Assembly: GCF_950295315.1 (NCBI RefSeq)
Contig: NC_080179.1
Coordinates: 68,721,680-68,785,679 of the forward strand
Direction of reading: 5' to 3'
From: Erinaceus europaeus
Taxonomy: Eukaryota > Chordata > Mammalia > Eulipotyphla > Erinaceidae
DNA length: 64,000 nucleotides
Of this stretch, positions 10,203-21,424 are shown one piece after another. The notes below the pieces were generated by a model. The model was not told the DNA's origin. It saw only the letters and a program-made list of their open reading frames with translations, and ran no database searches. Every line of letters begins with the position of its first letter. The stretch's first letter is position 1. A program made the position numbers and the translations under genes.

Positions 10203-10550
10203 GGGTCGGGTGGTAGTGCAGCGAGTTAAGTGTATGTGGTGCAAAGCACGAGGACTGGCTTAAGGATCCCAGTTTGAGCCCCCGGCTCCTCACCTGCATG
10301 GGAGTCGCTTCACAGACGGTGAAGCAGGTCTGCGTGTGTCTCTTTCTCTCCCCCTCTGTCTTCCCCTCCTCTCTCCATTTCTCTCTGTCCTATCCAACAA
10401 TGAATGACATCAACAATAATGATAATAACTACAACAAGGCTATAATAACAAGGGCAACAAAGGGGAAAAATGGCCTCCAGGAGCAGTGGATTCATGGTGC
10501 AGGCACTGAGCCCCAGCAATAACCCTGGAGGTAAAAAAAAAAAAAAAAAA
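10203..10550 (+). mobile_element. SINE-A, long subtype
   Basis: The head is 'gggggtcgggtggtagtgcagcg', followed by the CT-rich body, an AAT/AAC linker, the distal 'ctccaggagcagtggattcatgg' segment and an A tail at 10532-10550. Confidence 0.88.
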
Positions 10551-10602
10551 ACCTCAGCACCACCAGAACTACAATGTCATTTAACTTAAAAGTGGGTTTG
10601 TG

Positions 10603-10889
10603 GGAGTTGGGCTGTAGCGCAGCGGGTTAAGCGCAGGTGGTGCAAAGCACAAGGATCAGCATAAGGATCCCGGTTCGTACCCCGGCTCCCCACCTGCAGG
10701 GGAGTCCCTTCACAGGCTGTGAAGCAGGTCTGCAGGTGTCTATCTTTCTCTCCTCCTCTCTGTCTTCCCCTCCTCTCTCCATTTCTCTCTGTCCTATCCA
10801 ACAACGACAACAACAATAATAACTACAACAATAAAACAACAAGGGCAACAAAAGGGAATAAATAAATTAAATTAAATTAAAATTTTTTT
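10603..10889 (+). mobile_element. SINE-A with 15-bp target-site duplication
   Basis: The duplication AAGTGGGTTTGTGGG is at 10590-10604 and 10890-10904. The element lacks the distal segment of the long subtype and ends in a GGGAATAAATAAATT-type tail. It inserted exactly at the edge of the LTR that follows. Confidence 0.93.
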
Positions 10890-10900
10890 AAGTGGGTTTG

Positions 10901-11362
10901 TGGGGGCTGCTGTGGCACATAAAAGGATTCACAGTGGGGAACTGGGAACAGGTTTCAACAATACAAGGTTTACTAGGGTGAAACAGGTAAAAAGCAAAAT
11001 AAGCACTTATCATCCAGGGTTAAGAGTACGCTAGGTCCATAAAGTCTGAGTATAGTTACCAAAAGTTTAGTCCCATAAGATAAACAATTATCAGCTCTGG
11101 TAAAGGTTGCTCATGGCTGTAGAGGGGTCTAAAAGTTTACCAGCTAGCAGAGTCACACGTGTTTGGTTCCCAGGAGAGGTAGCCATGGCAGATACCTGAC
11201 GCACCTCTTCCGAGATGCTTCTGACCAGGAGAAGAAGCAGCAGCCAAGAAGATCGACCTGCTCCAAGTCCCATGTTTTATACCTTCCCTTCTCTGTGTGT
11301 CCTGCCTCAGGCTGATGTCATTCGTATGCTAACAGTCCCAAACTCCTGTTGGGGTCACAACA
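10901..11362 (-). mobile_element. Solo-type retroviral LTR (copy 1 of a pair)
   Basis: Read on the minus strand it begins TGTTGTGACCCCAACAGG. It has a TATA-like 'ggtataaaacatg' and a downstream half shared with the LTR at 16.0 kb ('accttgtattgttgaaacctg'), and it ends near 'tgtgccacagcagcccc'. The related copy has an AATAAA at the equivalent place. No gag, pol or env adjoins it. No clear target duplication was found, so the outer ends are approximate. Confidence 0.7.
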
Positions 11363-11675
11363 CTTTTTCCCAACACAGCACAGAAGTTGAACAACAGGTG
11401 TCCAGGAAGCATTTGTTGGATAAATTCATCATATGATAATAACAAAAACCAAGAGCTAGTGTGGTAGGTCATAGCTATTAGTAGTAGAGTCCGAGTTAAA
11501 ATCAAAACTTCTCTCCTGCTGATTGTGATCTACTTTTGACACGTTTTCACACATCAAGTGTGTAACAACGACGACAACAAATGCGTAATGTCCAATGCTG
11601 CAGAACTGGCATCTCTTGGTGTTGACAGAATAAATAGTTAAGGCTCTTTTGCTGAGCCCCTTTGGCATTATGTGT
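11363..11675. other. Unique sequence
   Basis: No gene or repeat recognised. It contains a short GAC/AAC run at 11567-11580. Confidence 0.5.
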
Positions 11676-12020
11676 TGAGGACTATGAGAATGGACATTTC
11701 CTGATCCAGTGACCCTACTTTGGAAATAGCCTGTGATAAAGATGCACCACTCTACGCCGATTCCTTGCAGTATTACCTGTAACTCAAAATGAAAGCTCAG
11801 GACAGACTAAAATGTCCAAGGGTAGGAGAATAGTCAAGTCAAGAACAGCACATCCACTTGCTACATTTTCATCAATAGTAACATGTTCAATGTCAAACGC
11901 TAACAGTGCTAAAGTTATCTACTCAATGTGTCATGTTACCTACAAAGTAAATACATACATTAAAAATACTTAGAGAGCTACATCCAAATAGCCTTACGGC
12001 ATATGCTATGGTAATAACTA
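11676..12020 (+). mobile_element. L1 3' fragment
   Basis: 'ggactatgagaatggacatttcctgatcc' repeats the text at 8578-8606. It leads into L1-like ORF2/3' UTR sequence ('cactctacgccgattccttgcagtattac', 'aaagctcaggacagactaaaatgtcc'). Diverged and 5' truncated. Confidence 0.55.
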
Positions 12021-12214
12021 TTCCGTTCTTTTTTTAAAAATGTTTTATATGTGATGTGGTTACATTACTTTATAATGAAAACCAAAAATATGACGAACAG
12101 TTCAGACTCTCTGTGCTCAAAGTGATGGTTGCTATTAATTTGGAGGCTTGGTTTCAGTGTAGTTGATGTTAGGTGATGCTTGAGTCCTATATGCTGCTTC
12201 TCAGAATACTCACT

Positions 12215-12700
12215 TTTCTCTTTTTTTGCCAGCAAGGTTATCGGTGGGGCTTGTTGTCTACAAAGCTCTTCCATTCCTGGTGAATGTATTTTTCTTTTTC
12301 CTTTCTTTTTGATAGAAAGGTAGAAAATGAGAGAAAGATGGAGAGAAGGCAGGAAAGACACCTACAGCACTGTTCTTTCTTTTTGTCTTTTGATTTCTTT
12401 CTTTTTTAAAAATATTTTTATATTTATTTATATATTTTCCCTTTTGTTGCCCTTGTTGCTTTTTATTGTTGTTATAGTTGTTATTGATGTTGTCGTTGTT
12501 AGGTAGGACAGAGAGAAATGGAGAGAGGAGGGGAAGACAGAGAGGGGGAGAGAAAGATAGACACCTGCAGACCTGCTTCACCACTTGTGAAGCGACACCC
12601 CCCCTACAGGTGGGGAGCCAGGGGCTTGAACCAGGATCCTTAAACCAGTCCTTGGGCTTTGCACCACATGCACTTAACCTGCTCTACCACCTGACTCCCT
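12215..12700 (-). mobile_element. Two nested reverse SINEs
   Basis: A degraded SINE at about 12215-12375 ('gccagcaaggttatcggtggggcttg') is interrupted or abutted by a SINE-A at about 12410-12700 with the full reverse signature, including the B-box complement 'ggggcttgaaccaggatcc'. Confidence 0.75.
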
Positions 12701-12767
12701 TTTGTTTTCTTGAGAGACCAAAACTGAAAGGGAATGGGGGATAAAGAGGGTTAGAGAAAGAGAGCTA

Positions 12768-12891
12768 CCAGGTCCAGGTCATGGCAGACCTGGTTGAGTG
12801 CACATGTTACAATGCACAAGGACCCAGGTTCAAGGCCTTAATCCCCACCTGCAGGGGGAAAGCTTCAAGAGTGGTGAATTTGTGCTGCAGG

Positions 12892-12934
<43 letters not shown>

Positions 12935-13170
12935 CTCTCTTTCTCTCTCTTTTTTCTCTCTCTCTCCATCTCCCCCTTCCCTCTTGATTTCTGTATGTCT
13001 CTGTCCAATAAATAAAGACAATAATTTTTTTTAAAGAGAAAGATACATGCAGCATTGTTTCACCACTCATGAAAGTTCTTCCTTGCAGGTAGAGGGATGG
13101 GCTTTGAACCTGGGTCCTTGTACGTGATGATTCATGTGTTTATTCAGGTGTGCCACCACCCAGTCCCTCT
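12768..13170. mobile_element. SINE-B (+) with pure CT run, then reverse SINE
   Basis: A SINE-B at about 12768-13033 has 'ggcagacctggttgagtgcac', an expanded (CT)n at 12893-12932 and the tail 'tccaataaataaagacaat'. A minus-strand piece follows to 13170 with 'gtgccaccacccagtccct'. Confidence 0.75.
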
Positions 13171-13799
13171 TTGTCTGAATCTGTCTCTCTTTCTATCCAG
13201 AAGAGTCAGTCTGGAACAATGAAAACCTGGCAATGACAACAAACGAACAAGATTCATAAGACTCAATAAAAAGAAGGCTTAGACTCAAACTCTGGCTGCA
13301 AATAAAATGTTACTGAGATGGTAAAATGATACTTTTCGCAGCTGTTATGAAATGCTGGTTAAAACCAACAGCATATCTTATAATTATTACTACAAAATCC
13401 GAAAATCCTGCAGATTTGCCAAGAAAGGGAGGAAGACCGTGAAATGAAAGGAACAGCAGCTTTGATTCAACAGGCTCAAGCTTAAATCATTATCTCAGCA
13501 ATTGCTGGGGGGTCATTAACAGCAAAATCAGTAGAGGAGAAACGACACTAATTTGGGAAATTTTAGTATTTCCAACCAGTGACACAAAAATAGTAAACAG
13601 TCTGGTGACCACTTGCAACTGGGTTCAAAAAAATTGTGTTCAAGATTTCTCTGGGAAGGTAGGTAGAATACCGGAGTCAGAAATTTCGGGACCTTTTAAA
13701 GATGAATTAAAAAATAAAAACAAATAAATAAAGACTAAACAGATGGTCAGTTTTGTACAGTGACAATGCAATTTATAGTTTTTCCTCCAGTTTCTGATA
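13171..13799. other. Unique intergenic sequence
   Basis: A/T-rich, no gene and no clear repeat. The stretch 13380-13640 has no low-complexity sequence and could be old transposon relic or conserved DNA. Confidence 0.5.
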
Positions 13800-14305
13800 G
13801 CTCCAAAAGCCCTTAGGATGTCTTAAGTGCTGAGGGAGTAATCAAGGTGCCTTTTGTCCTATAAATGAGGTAACTTTTCAGACCCTACCTATAGATGGGG
13901 ATTGGTTGCCCTAGGAACCATCCACGTGATCAGCTGCTCAGTGGAACCTTTCTAACCTCCAGGGAATGAGAGGATGGAGCTCATTGACCAGTGGTCAGCG
14001 ATTTAGCCAATCATGCCTATGTAAGGAAGTCCCCTAAAAAACCCCACAAATACTGGGGTTCAGAGAACCTCTGGACAGATGAGCAAATAGAGGTGCTGAG
14101 AGGTTATGGAGAGGGTATGGACAGTCCATGAAAATTCCCCTGATGCTTTGTCCTGCACATCTCTTCCATCTGGCTGGCCTTGTTATCCCCTTTCATAATA
14201 CACCAAGAGCCAAGTAAATAAAATATCCCTCTAATTTCTGTGAGTCACTCCAGCAAGCTGACTAAACTTGAGGAACAAGCCATAGGAACCTCTGATTTTA
14301 AAATT
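13800..14305 (+). mobile_element. Old ERVL-like LTR
   Basis: The 3' half reads 'aagagccaagtaaataaaatatccct' (AATAAA at 14217-14222), then 'ctgtgagtcactccagcaagctgac' and 'cataggaacctctgatttt'. This matches my recollection of the 3' end of an ancient mammalian ERVL LTR of MER21 type. The 5' boundary is uncertain and the subfamily name needs a library search. Confidence 0.55.
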
Positions 14306-14309
14306 AACT

Positions 14310-14442
14310 ACTTAATTTCCTTGTGACCAGAGCACTATTCAGTTCTGGCTTGTGATGGTGCAGGAGATTGAACCTAGGACCTCTTAGTCTCAGGCATGAA
14401 CGTCTGCTACATGAATCGCTGTGCTATCTCCCTGACCCAGAA
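14310..14442 (-). mobile_element. SINE-C, reverse
   Basis: 'gaccagagcactattcagttctggcttgtgatggtgcaggagattgaacctagg' then 'gctgtgctatctccctgaccc' is the reverse of the SINE-C head and body. Confidence 0.75.
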
Positions 14443-15027
14443 CTTTTTGACTTCTTGCCAGTCTTTTCTCAAGTCCAAGGTGAGGATGCTTGGAACTGTC
14501 AACCTCATAACCACTTGCTGGCTCCCCCATCCACAGATTCTCTTTATTTGGAAACTCCAGCCTGTAAAAGGGCAAACTCTTTCTCAAACATGCTATTCTC
14601 TACTTTATTTCACTTAATTTTAGTACTTGTTGCTGACTCACAACCCATCACAAATCATTGTGGCGTTCACCCACCTTGTCCTGTTGAGACCAATAGCCTT
14701 CAAATCAGTGGCATCAACACTGCATTATGATTTTTAAAACTAGGAATAGGCCAGAGACATACTTGATGGGAGTGTGTCTCTTACCACCCATCTTTTTGCC
14801 CCTACATAGAATGAGTGGGGCTAATATGGTTTCCTCATTTTCCATAAGTGGACAAGATGACCAACAAAGGAAAATATCTATAGAATGTTTTCCATAGCTC
14901 TGGGTGGGGCTTGCCATCTTTATGCAAAAAGCTTTCATGGCAGGGGAAGGATTCTGTGGAGGTGATAAAACAGCAATTTTGAAGGAATTCTGAGCCACTT
15001 AATGCACTTGTGTGTTAAGATAAATCT
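14443..15027. other. Unique intergenic sequence
   Basis: No recognisable gene. The two overlapping open frames of about 70-120 codons at 14368-14730 lack domain features and start inside the SINE-C. Confidence 0.5.
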
Positions 15028-15032
15028 AGGAG

Positions 15033-15352
15033 GGGGGCAGGTGGTAGCACAGTGGGTTGAGCGCACATGGCACAAAGCACAAAGTCCCGTGTAAGGATCC
15101 TGGCTTCCCACCTGCAGGGGGCTCTCTTCACAAGCGGTGAAGCAGGTCTGTAGGTGTCTATCTTTCTCTCCCCTTCTGTCTTCCCCTCCTCTCTTGATTT
15201 CTCTATCTTATCCAACAACAATGACAGCAATAACAACAGCAATAATAAACAACAAGGGCAACAAAAGGGAAAAAAATAGCTTCGAGGAGCAGTGGATTTG
15301 TAGTGCAGGCACTGAGCCCCATCGATAACCCTAGAGGCAAAAAAAAAAAAAA
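15033..15352 (+). mobile_element. SINE-A, long subtype, with target-site duplication
   Basis: It is flanked by near-identical 'agataaatctaggag' (about 15018-15032) and 'agatacatctaggag' (about 15355-15369). It contains the complete head, CT body, linker, distal segment and A tail. Confidence 0.9.
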
Positions 15353-15689
15353 AAAGATACATCTAGGAGCAGGGCATAAAGCCATTGGCTATTTACAATT
15401 GACTTTAGTCTTTATTTTTTCAAGAAAATCAACCACAGACATTAACAATTCTGATGTAGAAGTTTGGCTTCAGATAAAAAATATTCAGTGGTTTGTCTTG
15501 AATCTTGTCCCCCTGTCACATTCAGGAATCAGTACCCCACTCTGCCCTCTGCCAAAACTGAGAATCTATGCAATCTAGAAAGAGTGTGTGTACAGGGCTG
15601 GGAACTCCGCCAATGGGAATTCTCACATAGTTCTCCCTAGGGAGCCAACAGTCGCAGAATAGAGGCAAACAAATGGGAATTTTCTAGGG

Positions 15690-15882
15690 GTCAGGAGTTA
15701 GCTCACTTGGTAAAGTACGCAGGCGCCTCATCATGCACATGGCTTGGCTTCAACCCTTGGCCCCACAGAGGAGTATGAAGACACTGCACGAAACTCCAGT
15801 GCTCTAGCATATCTCCTCTCTCTCTTGCAGAGTTCTTCTTATCTTTCTCCCTCCTCTCCCTTTCCTCCTCTTTCTTTTGCAG

Positions 15883-15936
<54 letters not shown>

Positions 15937-16035
15937 TCACCAGGCCTCACCACTCTAGGCTTTCTCAGTAGAAAGAGAAAAGCAGAGATAGAGAGAAGGG
16001 AAAAGAGACCACAGCACTTGTTGTAACTTAGAAGG
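15690..16035. mobile_element. SINE-C (+), GT microsatellite and reverse SINE piece
   Basis: A SINE-C-like copy at about 15690-15880 runs into pure (GT)n at 15886-15934. A minus-strand SINE remnant ('caccaggcctcaccactctagg', GA-rich) follows to about 16035. The LTR at 16043 truncates it. Confidence 0.65.
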
Positions 16036-16042
16036 CGGGTTG

Positions 16043-16603
16043 GGGAGCAGTAGGACATAAAAGGATTCATAGTGGGGAGCTGGGAACAGGTTTCAACAAT
16101 ACAAGGTTTATTAGGGCATTACAAAAGCATGGGGCATATGTTTAGATACACAGAATAAGCAGTTATCACCAGTGGTTAAGAGTACGCTAGGTCAATAAAG
16201 TCTGAATATAGTTATCAAAAGTTTAGTCCTGTAAGATAAACAATTATCAGCTGAAGTAAAGGTTGCTCATGGCTGTAGAGGGGTCTTAAAAGTTTACCAG
16301 CTAGCGGAGTCACACGTGTTCAGTTCCCAGGAGAAGTAGCCATGGCGGATAACTGGAGCACCTCCGTCGAGATGCTTCTGCCCAGGAGAAACAGCAGCAG
16401 CTGAAGAGACTGGACTTCCGGCTGGCTGTACTTTAAGTCTATCCAGCCCACCCACAATGCTTTGTACACCAGCACAGACTGGGTCCTCACACAGTCCCCC
16501 ATGCATCAGTGCAGATCACTGCACACTCTGTCACCAAGACTGACGCCAACACTGCACAGGACTTCCGTGGTCGCTGGTAAACTGCGTCACCCCAGCACCA
16601 AAA
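16043..16603 (-). mobile_element. Solo-type retroviral LTR (copy 2 of a pair)
   Basis: On the minus strand the 3' half is clearly homologous to 10901-11362, including 'cttttagacccctctacagccatg' equivalents, an AATAAA (16108-16113 as TTTATT on +) and the same end 'ccttttatgtcc'. The U3 half (16400-16600) differs from copy 1. The two are therefore distinct insertions or subtypes rather than the two ends of one provirus. There is no internal viral sequence beside it. Confidence 0.7.
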
Positions 16604-16945
16604 TTCCCTTTACTGAAAAGGGGCTTGAACCTAGCTTGTACACATGACAAAGCTAGTGAGTTGCCCAATTTAGCTATTTTGCTGGCCTCTTACTGAACTC
16701 TTTATATTGGTGCATTTAATTTTTTCTTTTCTTTTTTATTTTATTTATTGTTTATTTTTTTTATTGTTGGATAGAGACAGAGAGAAATTGAGAAGGGATG
16801 GGGGGGTTAGAGAAACACAAACACAGCACTGCCTCACCACTCATGAATCCTTTCCTCTACAGGTGGGGGACAGTGGCTTGAACCCTGATCCTTGCTCACT
16901 GTAGTGTGTGCACTTAACCAGGTGCCCCACTACCTGGCTTCTGAA
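16604..16945 (-). mobile_element. Reverse SINE-B and SINE remnant
   Basis: 'ttattgttggatagagacagagagaaattgag', 'cctctacaggtgggggacagtggcttgaaccc' and 'caggtgccccactacctggctt' give a SINE-B in reverse at about 16735-16942. A shorter B-box-bearing remnant lies at 16604-16690. Confidence 0.7.
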
Positions 16946-17159
16946 TTTAACTTTTCTATCATATAATCAGCCTCTCAGTCTCAGTTTTGATATTAATAAA
17001 GATATTTATAAATTACCATTTTTATTTAAAAAAATAAACAAAAAGCTTTTAAAAATAGTTGTAAGCTAACTTAAATACCCACACCTCTACCACTCAGAAT
17101 TTTAATATTCGTCATCTTTTGTTTGATCTTCAATTAACTTCTTTATTCAAGATAGATAC

Positions 17160-17445
17160 AGGGAGTTGGGCGGTAGCACAGCAGGCTAAGCGCAGGTGGC
17201 ACAAAGCTTAAGGACCAGCTTAAGGATCCCGGTTCAAGTCCCTGGCTCCCCACCTGCAGGGAAGTCGCTTCACAGGCGGTGAAGCAGGTCTGCAGGTGTC
17301 TATCTTTCTCTCCTCCTCTCTGTCTCCTCCTCCTCTCTCCATTTCTCTCTGTCCTATGCAACAATGAAGACAGACAACAATAATAAGTACAACAATAAAA
17401 CAACAAGGGCAACAAAAAGGGAATAAATAAATATTTTTTTAGAAA
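17160..17445 (+). mobile_element. SINE-A with short target-site duplication
   Basis: It is flanked by 'agatagatacag' at about 17150-17161 and again at about 17446-17457. Head, CT body and tail are complete. Confidence 0.88.
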
Positions 17446-17459
17446 AAGATAGATACAGA

Positions 17460-17925
17460 GAGGGCCAGGGAGATAGTATATTGGTTTTGCAAAAAGACGT
17501 CCATGCCTAAGCTGAGCAGTGTTCTGCTGATATAATAATAATAATAATAGTAGTAGTAATAATAATAAATGGATACAACACTGCTTCACCACTCATGAAA
17601 CTTGTCCCTTACAGATGAGGACTGGGGAGGGCCTTGATTCCAGGTCCTTGTGCACTGTAATGTGTATGCTTGACCAGGTAAGTGTGCCACCACCCAGCCC
17701 CTGTTTAATCTTTTTTTTGTTTGTTTTATTTATTTGTTAGATAGAGACAGAAACTTAGAGGGGAGGGGAGAGAAAAAGGGGAAGAGACAGACACCTGCAA
17801 ACATCCGTCACCACTCATGGAGCTTTCCTTCTGCAGGTGGGGACCAGGGCCTTGATCCCAAGTCCCTGCACATAGTTAATGTGTGCACTTAACCAGGTGT
17901 GCCACCGCCTGACCCCACCCCTGTT
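17460..17925. mobile_element. SINE-C (+) with AAT run, then two reverse SINEs
   Basis: SINE-C at about 17462-17575 ends in (AAT/AGT)n at 17530-17570. Reverse SINE-B-like copies follow at about 17575-17702 and 17715-17925, each ending in the head complement 'gtgccaccacccagcccc' or 'gtgccaccgcctgacccc'. Confidence 0.7.
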
Positions 17926-18430
17926 TAATCATTTTAAAAATAAACTATCGCCAAATAAGTAAAAGAAATCCTCTATCAACCTTTACCAGATCATATTTTT
18001 CTTCATCCCTCTCTTCAAAGTTAACTTTTATCATGAGTTTTTAGGAGTCTAGTTCTCTATAGTTATGTTTTCTAAATACATACTAATAAAGCTCACTTTA
18101 TGCATATAGAAATTTTATGTAAATGATCCACTGTACTATAAATTATTTTTGGTAACTAAAATGTTTCTTAACATGTTTTAAGATTACTTCTGTACTAATG
18201 AAGTCCACTATAAAAATATACCAAAATCAATTTGGTTACATCACTGCTATAAAAATCTAAGTTGGTTTCAAGTTTTTTTTTTTGGTGTGCTTTCCCTATA
18301 AGACTGTTGTAAAAGCCTTTTATGAGATTTATTTATCTGTTTATTTATGCTTACACATTTCACCAGGGTAATACCTGGAAAGGCAATTACTAGGACATTG
18401 AGAACACACATTTTCAAATCTTGTCAGACA
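17926..18430. other. Probable old LINE-derived sequence
   Basis: AT-rich text such as 'gttttctaaatacatactaataaagc' and 'gtccactataaaaatatacc' looks like old LINE 3' sequence, but I cannot assign a family. No gene is seen. Confidence 0.3.
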
Positions 18431-19379
18431 CAAATGTCTCCTATAAGTTATTATTTTCGAATTATTTTTGTCTTAAAATCTTGGTGAGAGTATTCATTTC
18501 CTCCTTGAACTTCAGCGACGGTTTGAAGGACTCCTGAGTTCATTTATTTCATTTTCCAATCCACAGATGAGGGAGAATGTATGCAGACGGCACTTTGTCA
18601 TGATTGGCCAAGTCCTTTCTTCTCTCCTTGATTCCCTGTGCTTTTACTGAATTCACTGCTCATAGAGATGCAACACTCTCTCCCCTTCCACACTCTGACT
18701 GAATGACTTCATTTCTTTTTCACAGAGAAAACCGAAACACTCAGACTCGAATAGCCTGATAAACCACCCCCAGAGGTAGTAAGATGTCACTGTCTGTAGA
18801 CTCTCACTGCCTTCACTCCTGTCACAGAGCAAAACACACGTCTCTGCTTCAGACCATCGCGTTGGCTTGTCTTCTGGTGTCCGTCTGTTCCATCCCATTC
18901 TCCCTTCAAGGTTCCCCTCTTCTCCTGTCAGTACAACTTTGCTCTTGAAGTCCTGGTGCGCCTACTGGTAGTCACTGTGTTCTAGTGACAGTTTATTTGA
19001 AACAGTGGGCAAGAGTCCTCTGGCTGGCAAAAACTTTATCTATGCCTGCCTTATATCACTAATAATTTCCTATTGGGATTTCTCCCTTGGTTTACTAGTA
19101 CACTGTCATAGTACCCTCATAGTGAATACAGCAATACGTTGGTACTTGCATTAACTGGTTCTAACAGGCACAAGTGGCAAAAAGAAAAGAAAAGATAAAT
19201 ACCAACCACATTTTCCTCATCATGAAAAAGGAAAAAAATCTATCCATTTCTGAACCTCAGAAATTTCACTTTTTACTTGTCTGTTGATAAATTGATCGGT
19301 TTATTTTTAAATACAAACCCTTACAACTAGACAGACACAAATATAGAAACAAAATAATGACTAGACAAGATAAATTTTA
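18431..19379. other. Unique, repeat-poor sequence
   Basis: Nearly one kilobase without SINE or L1 signatures. It contains a few retained CpGs around 18510-18880. Open frames are short and have no domain features. It may include conserved non-coding DNA. Confidence 0.45.
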
Positions 19380-19940
19380 GCATTAGTTTACGCATGCTGA
19401 GAAGAGCTGGTGGCCTAGTGGGTGGTGACAGGTAGCAGAGGAGGAGGACAAAGTGCTGTGAGGTGAGAGGAAGTTTAGCCAGCTCTGCTCCCAGGTCTTG
19501 GAGGAGTGGCCAGCCTATGGAGACTGGTTCCTGTGAGGCCTATGGGACTTGGTTCATGGCATGTTGGGTGGCTTCCCCTTGTGCAGCCTGCCTGTCCAGT
19601 CCACTCCTCCTTCTCAGCACAGTAGTAGGTTGCCTTGAGCATGCTGGGGGAGCTGAGCAGGGTTGAGTCCAGGAACGCCTGAACTGGCCAGCCAGGCCAT
19701 TCTCCTAGAGTTTTTTGTGTGTGTGGGTGGGGGGGAGCTGCTGCAGGACCCTCATGCATGATTAGTATGCCTTGGGGCATACAATGCAAAACCCACTCAC
19801 CACCAGCCCAAGGCCATATGTGGCCAGCTCCTTGCAAATGTGAGTCTAGATAAGCTGCCTGCAGGGTTTTCTCACCAGACCTGGCTGGAACACTTTTAAT
19901 ATTGCAGAACGCACCAGGCACTCCGGGAAGGACCCATAGT
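19260..19940 (-). pseudogene. Possible unidentified retrocopy (GC-rich body, AATAAA at its 3' side)
   Basis: From about 19400 to 19940 the base composition is clearly richer in G and C than its flanks. Read on the minus strand, it passes through an open frame of 148 codons (19475-19921) and then an AT-rich stretch with 'tttaaaaataaacc' (AATAAA near 19305-19310). This resembles an mRNA 3' end. I do not recognise the protein, no poly(A) tail or target duplication is convincing, and there are no introns to judge. It could simply be unique GC-rich DNA. Confidence 0.25.
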
Positions 19941-20019
19941 GGGTCAGCCTCTCTCAGGGAGTCCAGATGGAGAAAACATCAATTTCCAACAAAAAAGAAT
20001 TGAAAAGGAAAGAAATAGT

Positions 20020-20415
20020 GGCTAAGGAAGTAGCAGTGCAGATTATGCAATCGCTTCTCACGCCTGAGGCACCACAGTAAGCCAGGGCTGAGCAGTGCTC
20101 TAGTTTTTCTTTTTCCTCTCTTTCATTAAATATAAATAAATAGGGGGGCGGGCGGTGGCACAGTAGGTTAAGCACACATGGCGCAAAGCTCAAGGATTCT
20201 GATATGAGCCCCCAGCTCCCCACCTGCAGGGGGGTTGCTTCACAGGCGGTGAAGCAGGCCTGCTAACTTTCTCTCCCCCTCTCTATCTTCCCCTCCTCTC
20301 TCCATTTCTCTCTGTCCTATCCAACAACGATGACATCAAGAACAACAATAATAACTACAACTATAAAACAACAAGGGCAACAAAAGAGAAAATAAATAAA
20401 TATTAAAAAAAGAAA
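20020..20415 (+). mobile_element. SINE-C followed by SINE-A
   Basis: SINE-C at about 20020-20140 ends in 'aaatataaataaat'. SINE-A at about 20142-20412 has the head 'ggggggcgggcggtggcacag', a normal body and an AAATAAATATT tail. Confidence 0.85.
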
Positions 20416-20639
20416 GAGCACACAATAAGTTGGGTGTGGTTTACATGTTGTACACTAATGAAAGAAACCATGTATATTTCAGAAAGCCACCAGGTGGGTT
20501 TCTCAGAACAGTTCTACCATCTTACAGTTGACGGAAATTGACTCTAAATTCCAGCAATAATTTCACTCTCAGTACCATTTTGGACCAGTGTAAAAATACC
20601 CACACCTCTTTCTGAACTTCCTAAGATTTTAATGGGAGA

Positions 20640-20862
20640 AAGCTGGGAGAGGGTGGGGTAGATAGCATAATGATTATGCAAAGAGACTCTTGTGCCTGAG
20701 GCTCCAAAGTCTCAGGTTCAATCCCCCCCCACACACACACACCATCATAAACCAGAGTTGAACAGTGCTCTGGTGAAGGAAAGGAAGGAAGGAAGGAAGG
20801 AAGGAAGGAAGGAAGGAAGGAAGGAAGGAAGAAAGAAAGAGAGAGAGAGAAAGTTGGGAGAT
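20640..20862 (+). mobile_element. SINE-C with (GGAA)n tail
   Basis: 'ggggtagatagcataatgattatgcaaagag' is the SINE-C head, followed by 'ggctccaaagtctcaggttcaatccc' and 'cagtgctctggt'. The tail has become (GGAA)n at about 20776-20832 and then AGAAAG repeats. Confidence 0.85.
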
Positions 20863-20934
20863 AGTGCATCAGGGTCCTAAGCTACATTCTGTCAATAAAT
20901 GGAATACCTTATTTCCCTTTATTTTAAAGTATAT

Positions 20935-21420
20935 AGCTCAGGCTGGCAGAATAGTTCACTTGAATAATGTATTACTTTGCCATGTGCATGAACCAGGTTC
21001 AAGCCTAACCCCCACTACATTTAGAAAGCTTCTATACTGTGTTTTCAATCTCTCTCTCTCTCTCTTTCTATTGAACGTAATGATGGTGGATACATGTCAA
21101 TATACATGAATCCAAACCCATAGAAAGAATAGCACCAGCGATGAATGTTAATGTAAACTGCACTCTTTGGATAACTATGATATGTCCACATAGGTCCATC
21201 ATTAAGAAAATATATATTAGTGGGGACAGGTGGTGGTGCACCTGGTTGGACACACATGTTACAGTGCACAAGGACTCAGGTTTGAGCCCCTCAGTCCCCA
21301 CCTGCAGGGACAAAGCTTCACAAGTGGTGAAGCAGGACTCTGTCTCTTTCCCTTTCTATCTCCCTCTCTCCTCTCTATTTATGAGTCTATATCCAATAAG
21401 TAAAGATAACAATTTTATAA
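20935..21420 (+). mobile_element. Degraded SINE-C and SINE-B
   Basis: A SINE-C-like copy lies at about 20940-21080. SINE-B at about 21222-21420 has 'ggacaggtggtggtgcacctggttgg', 'cccctcagtccccacctgcagg' and the tail 'tatccaataagtaaagataac'. Confidence 0.75.
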
Positions 21421-21424
21421 ATTT

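Noticed and set aside
10901..16603. Single 5.7-kb provirus with two LTRs
   Set aside because: There is no gag, pol or env between the LTRs, the U3 halves differ, and the intervening DNA consists of unrelated repeats.
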